From assembly GCA_020205615.1 (NCBI GenBank), contig CM035170.1:114304253-114368252 (forward strand): a stretch of DNA of 64,000 bases. The letters are read 5' to 3'. Shown piece after piece: positions 59,514 through 64,000 of the stretch. Positions within the stretch are counted from its first letter, which is position 1. Every line of letters starts with the position of its first letter. Source of the stretch: Panax quinquefolius (lineage: Eukaryota; Streptophyta; Magnoliopsida; Apiales; Araliaceae). The translations under genes were made by a program, and so were the position numbers. The notes beneath the pieces are model-generated. The model did not search any database. It was not told the origin of the DNA and was given only the letters and a program-made list of their open reading frames with translations.

Positions 59514-60260
59514 TCAAGTATTCATTCTTAATCGATTCTTTTTTCGGAATAGCACCTCTTGTACTTTCTTCTTCATCATCATCATTCCCGGTTCATGGCT
59601 TCGAACAACTTTAACTTTCTCGATTAAAGTTGGTTCTATACGTATACTTGACATCATTGCATGGGTCCTCGGAGTCTTGAATTCTATTCTCATCTTTTGT
59701 AAATCACACAAAATGGGCCTTTGTGTTAACAACATCGCACTCGTTCCGACGTATGATCTTCTACTCAATTCGTCAGCTACCACGTTTGCTTTTCAAGGAT
59801 GGTATTGAATAGTGTGGTCGTAGTCTTTCAATAGCTTGAGCCAACGTCGATGTCGTATGTTGAGTTCTTTTTGAGTGAAGAAATATTTGAGGCTTTTATG
59901 GTCTGAATATATCTCCACTTTCTCCCCGTATAGATAGTGCCTCCAGATCTTTAAGCGAAAATGATGGCCATTAACTCTAGATCATGAGTAGGATAATTCC
60001 TCTCATATTTTTAAGTTGTCGCGAGGCATAAAGCTATGACTTTCCCACGTTGCATGAGAACACATCCTACCCTTTGCACTCAAGCATCGTTCAGATAACA
60101 AATCCATCCGCACCGGATGGTATTGTCGAACAGTCCTAAATAAGTCTCCTCTTGAGCTCTTGGAAACTCTCTCTCGCATTCCTCGCTCCATAATTAATTT
60201 TGTATCCTTCCGAGTCGAGATGAGTTAAGGGAGTAGCGATTCGAGAAAACCTTCCACGAA
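59514..60260 (-). pseudogene. RNase H relic of element E
   Basis: The minus strand carries [20 protein letters not shown] and [20 protein letters not shown] (about 59795-59935) and VADELSRRSYVG (about 59745-59783), the end of a gypsy RNase H domain, followed by the linker to integrase. The upstream part (ARESFQELKRRLI, about 60136-60190) is in another frame. A 0.3-kb portion of this region is missing from the tandem array. Confidence 0.75.
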
Positions 60261-60419
60261 TCTCCGATAATAACCAACCAGTTTCAAAAGCTACGATTTT
60301 GGCCACCGCTTTCTGGTTGTTCCTAACTTTGTATTGCTTCAATCTTCGCCGAGTCAACAGATACTCCATGTTTTGACACCACGTGCCCAAGGAATGCTAC
60401 TTCCTCGCTTTAACTCTCA

Positions 60420-60960
60420 TTTCTTTAACTTGACATATAAAGCTTGTTTTCACGAAGCCTTTTGAGTACCAAACTTCAAATGGTGCTCATGATCTTCACG
60501 ACTTTTGGAATATATGAGGATGTCATCAATAAAGACAACAACAAACCGATCCAAATAGTCCTTGAATACTTGGGTTCATCATATCCATGAAAGTCGCAGG
60601 AGCATTAGTCAATCCAAAGACATGACTAAGAATTCATAATGCCCATACCGAAGTTCTAAAGGCGCTTTAGAATATCCTCGATTCTAATCTTCAAATTGAT
60701 GATATCCGTAATCTAAGATCGATCTTTGAAAAGAAATTGTGCTCCTCAGAATCTGGTCAAACATGTCATCAATACGAGGTAGCGGATACCTATTCTTGAT
60801 GGTGATATGGTTTAATTCCCGATAGTCAATACAAAGTCGCATACTCCCATCTTTCTTCTTTATGAATAAAATAGGAGCACCCCAAGGAGATGTACTAGAT
60901 TAATGAAACCGATGAAACCAGATGACCCAACAACTCCTATAGCCATTGGATATGGGGTTT
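60420..60960 (-). pseudogene. Reverse transcriptase core relic of element E
   Basis: [20 protein letters not shown] followed by IDYRELN (about 60800-60890), [14 protein letters not shown] (about 60760-60800) and FIDDILIYS (60511-60536), the catalytic YxDD-equivalent motif, are readable on the minus strand. Frames shift between them. The conserved FPDVFPEE-type N-terminus present in the array is not found here, so the domain starts abruptly after the linker near 60960. Confidence 0.8.
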
Positions 60961-61500
60961 TAACAATCAATTTTGGCATGATGAGATAGTTAACCAATCA
61001 ATCCCTAAAATCACATCAAAAGCAAGTATCTTTAAAGAGAATATTATTCAATTTTGACTGGTAAGGTGGTGGTAACATGGGCTAAGAAAGCTTGACAATC
61101 AAACAAGATTTATAATTAGATATGATGGATGTGATGATTTTAATGGTTTAGTTTTTCCTAACAACGGAGTTTCCACAAGATAGGTCAAAGTCTCAATTTC
61201 TAATGATGAAGTCAAGTTTAAACATCGAAAGCAAGTATTTTTAAAGAGAGATAAATGAATGGGCCAAAGATTAGATAAGATTTATAAATAGTGGATGTGA
61301 TGAAGTAATGTATAAACTTCACAAGAATTTATGATCAAGTTTAAACGTGATCACCTCGATTGGGTTCTCGTAATTTTAAACTTTCACAACAAACGCTCTT
61401 CCAGATCACCGTTGACTTTGATTTTGACCACCACTGATAAACTTCTTCCAGAACCTGCTGACTTTGACTTTTTGAGGGAATTTCGAAAGAACCGCCCCTT
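60961..61500 (-). pseudogene. Protease/linker relic of element E
   Basis: Colinear with the protease-end region of the array units (shared CAATCAATTTTGGCATGATGAG and AGCAAGTATCTTTAAAGAGA blocks), but carrying extra inserted-looking repeats such as GATTTATAA..GTGGATGTGATGA. No catalytic D-S/T-G motif could be read with confidence. Confidence 0.5.
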
Positions 61501-61514
61501 TAACTAGGTTTCGC

Positions 61515-62600
61515 TACTGATAATCTCGAGCGATATGTCCTTCCTTTCCATAATTATAGCATACCTTGAACTGTAGGGAAGTAATGATGATATGTCCTCT
61601 TTCGTGATTTGTAGATATATGATCGGTGGTCTTTCTCCTCCTGGAACCGAGCTTATTGGTCGGTGCCGACGTCTTCGTGATCATTATCATTGTTGAATCT
61701 CCTCTTTTAAAATCTCCCCGACTCGCTTCTTCTATTTTCATGGCTATGATTACCACCCAGAGTGGTTACCATTTTTGTTCGTCTTTTCTTTCTCCATTTG
61801 GTTATCGTTATTCTATCGATCGCTATCTCCCAGATGATCCTCGGTTATGGTCCTCTCGGTTGAATGTACTCGTTATCTCGCTTCTAACAATTGAGCCCTA
61901 TTAACAACATCCGAATAAAGAAAAATTTAGGAGAAATGAGATATCGACGTATGCCGGTTTCAAACCTCTCGAAACATCCGCGCCATACGTTCCTCATTCT
62001 CCACCAAATGAGGTGCAAACCGGATAACTCGCAAACTTTGCCTTGATTGGACACCGCCATGTTATTTTGTTCCGCCTAATGAACTCCACTTCCTTCATAT
62101 GATTTAATACTTTCAGAAAGTACTTGTCATTGAAAAGTTTCAAACATCTCCCAAGACATGCCGAAAGTGCAGTATTGGATGGGTACGCTTCACAAATTAC
62201 CACCAAGAATCCGCCTCATTACGGAACATAAAGGTGGCGAATGGAACCTTCATTCCTCCTCCGCATCCCAAGACATCGAATATCTTGGTGATTTGTTTAA
62301 TCCACGCTTCGCTTTAATCGGATCCGCTTTTCTCGTAACTCGTGGTCCCAACTCTTTGAACTTCTTGGCCATGATAAACCGTGAATGCGTTGTTATCATT
62401 TCTCCCAGTATTTTGTGAACACGAGTCTCCTCGCCTAATTTTGCATGAATCGCAAAAAGCTTCTAAACATCTCGTTGTTCATCATCGCATTCCGTTGGTG
62501 TTGTTCATGTGAGGAACATTGTCACTGTTGCAGACGTTCTCCTCGTTGGTGAAAGTACAGCATCTCCACACGGCCTCATTTATTCCATCGCTAATATTAT
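61515..62600 (-). pseudogene. Gag relic of element E
   Basis: The ORF 61514-61756 ends with a zinc knuckle read as CYNYGKEGHIARDYQ (61518-61561). Two of its three Cys are Tyr, so the CCHC site is lost. Upstream, LKLFNDKYF...MKEVEFIRR (about 62060-62130) is the conserved gag segment also seen in the array. Split by frameshifts. Overlapping + strand ORFs at 61626-61904 and 62158-62418 are antisense shadows. Confidence 0.75.
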
Positions 62601-62784
62601 TCTCAATCGATTTTCTCAAACATCGCCATAAAAACAAGGGTTAATTAAGAAATCAATATATCACATAATATTCCTATATATCTTCGACCAACTAACAAAT
62701 AAGCTTAGGTAGGACACACTAGTGAAGGATTTACTCGCTCTCCCTCCTAGTTCTATTCCCGATCTCCGCAGAGATCATATATCC

Positions 62785-62799
62785 TAAGCTCGATACCAA
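62785..62799 (-). other. Primer-binding site of element E
   Basis: The minus strand reads TTGGTATCGAGCTTA directly after the 5' LTR, a slightly changed version of the array's initiator-Met-type site. Confidence 0.7.
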
Positions 62800-62800
62800 T

Positions 62801-64000
62801 CGTGACGCCCCCAAAATAGTATACATCACCCATTTTGAGTTATCAAATACATGGTATGTAAATAACTACAACTTTATTAATACAACAATAAAACTGTGAG
62901 TTTAAATACAAATATTATTTTCTATACAATATATACACCCAAATAAATCCTCATCACAATTATTGATACATTATTTTACAAAAATGGTGAGGACTACTAA
63001 ACAACTCTCTCTTGAACCATCATTCCATACCTCACTGCAGATTGCTACATTCTCGCCTCCCGAGAAGAAAAATGGAACAAAAAGGAAAAATGTGAGCTCA
63101 ACTAGCCCAGTAAAGAACATTATGACTAGGATAATATAAAACAAATTATCGTTAGTCTTCAACAAGGAAAATCTGATAAAATACAATAGACAACAAGTTT
63201 CAGATCAATATTCGCAGTTTGAAATAATAATTCATAGAAGAGTTACGTAGAGAATGAAATCTACTATTATCTATGAATTTAACAGTCCATCAACAGTATT
63301 TTTATCCATGTAACATCAATCAATGCACATCTTGAATCATATATTCATCTTTGCACTATGTGCCAAAGATATTCATCATTGGGTCATGTTCATCTCAACA
63401 CTGTTTCATCTTCAGACTACTGCCAAAGATATTCATCATAAAATCATTAATCTTTTGCACTACGTGCCAAAGATATTCAATAATATCATCATTTAGGATC
63501 GAGGATGATGAAAAATATTTTAAAGGAAACGAATCCGGTGAAACAAAAGAATAAATATCAAGGATTCGTATTTCAAATTTATTTTATGTCTAAAAATACT
63601 TCATAAATAATCATACAAGTAAAATTTAAGAATGATCAAAACATGGATACAATCAAAGTTTAGATCCATAATAGATATTTTGGATGAAAAGAAAAATTTT
63701 ATTTTTCGATGAATAAAGGTCAGATTCGTGAATAATGTCAGATACGTGAATAATTAATCAGATACGTGAATAAGAACTCTCGACACAAAATGTTCCAAAT
63801 TTGATTAAAAGTTCAAACCAATATTTCTAAGATAATGATATCAAGGAAATAATATCATTTAAGAAGAAAATAACATTCTTACCTCGAAAAGAATAAGATT
63901 TCCTACTGGAATATCGATATAATAATGAAGGAACTTACAATCAGATAACAACACTCAAAATCTCAAAATACTCACAAGAATACGCCGATAATATAGAGAG
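62801..64000 (-). repeat. 5' LTR of element E (partial)
   Basis: Begins CGTGACGCCCCC at the internal junction and follows the 55584 LTR colinearly for 1.2 kb, including the hairpin minisatellite (about 63345-63480) and a GTGAATA tract (about 63710-63770). The window ends before the TATA element would be reached. Confidence 0.85.

Larger units (their letters stand above)
55584..64000 (-). mobile_element. Ty3/gypsy element E, 5' LTR cut by the window end
   Basis: The left LTR is 55584-58169 (TGTGACTCCCCC...GGGGTCTTACA). The internal region is 58170-62800 with a polypurine tract at the left and an initiator-Met-like primer-binding site at the right. The right LTR starts at 62801 and is truncated. 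Minus-strand order gag, RT, RNase H, integrase is that of Metaviridae (Ty3/gypsy). Compared with the array at 3.7-23.7 kb, this copy keeps the RT palm and integrase but lacks the RT N-terminus. All frames are broken. The left flanking five bases are AAAGG; the matching duplication would be beyond the window. Confidence 0.85.

Noticed and set aside
58741..62801. Element E as an active autonomous retrotransposon
   Set aside because: Frameshifts in integrase, RNase H and gag, loss of zinc-knuckle cysteines and a missing RT N-terminus argue against activity as read, though sequence error could account for some of these.
1..64000. tRNA or rRNA genes
   Set aside because: No cloverleaf-like or conserved rRNA segment was noticed; the tRNA-like matches are only primer-binding sites of LTR elements.

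Overview
The window is nuclear DNA of a flowering plant, most likely a eudicot. It is AT-rich, carries long intron-split genes with GT..AG junctions, and is mostly transposable-element sequence. I cannot name the species. Only one gene is demonstrably intact: a CTR1 orthologue (Raf-like kinase of ethylene signalling) on the + strand at 32297-43894. Its 15 exons splice into an uninterrupted 863-codon frame. A 9-codon uORF lies in its leader, and a small LTR element of TRIM type sits in intron 11.

Layout. 1-3462: part of a Ty3/gypsy-type LTR (family A) next to an LTR of a second family (B), both on the minus strand. 3679-23666: a tandem array of family A, LTR-(internal-LTR) x3 with a period of about 5.76 kb. 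It is flanked by a 5-bp duplication (CACCA), so I read it as one insertion that later expanded. Its gag and pol are broken and share the same internal deletions. 23672-27190: AT-rich intergenic DNA with two foldback MITE-like elements, a candidate Helitron 3' end and microsatellites. 27191-31254: two arms of about 0.88 kb in inverted orientation, each abutting a (TA)n tract on its outer side, enclosing a frame-disrupted GRF-type zinc-finger gene. 32251-43894: CTR1. 44.7-48.27 kb: more repeats, including an inverted partner of LTR-B. 48272-55583: a candidate CACTA DNA transposon with a CACTACAAG terminus and GTGACGA-rich subterminal DNA at both sides. It contains broken pieces of two unrelated host genes in the same orientation: a NAC transcription-factor N-terminus and exons of an EPSIN1-like clathrin adaptor. 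55584-64000: a family-A-related gypsy element with gag, RT, RNase H and integrase relics on the minus strand; its 5' LTR runs off the window.

The genes do not form an operon or pathway. CTR1 is the functional island. The rest is nested mobile DNA, some of it likely to affect CTR1 through its upstream inverted repeat and its intronic element. Many differences between repeat copies are short indel clusters at CG/CHG-containing spots inside otherwise identical DNA. Some of the 'broken' transposon frames may therefore be consensus errors in methylated repeats rather than true mutations.
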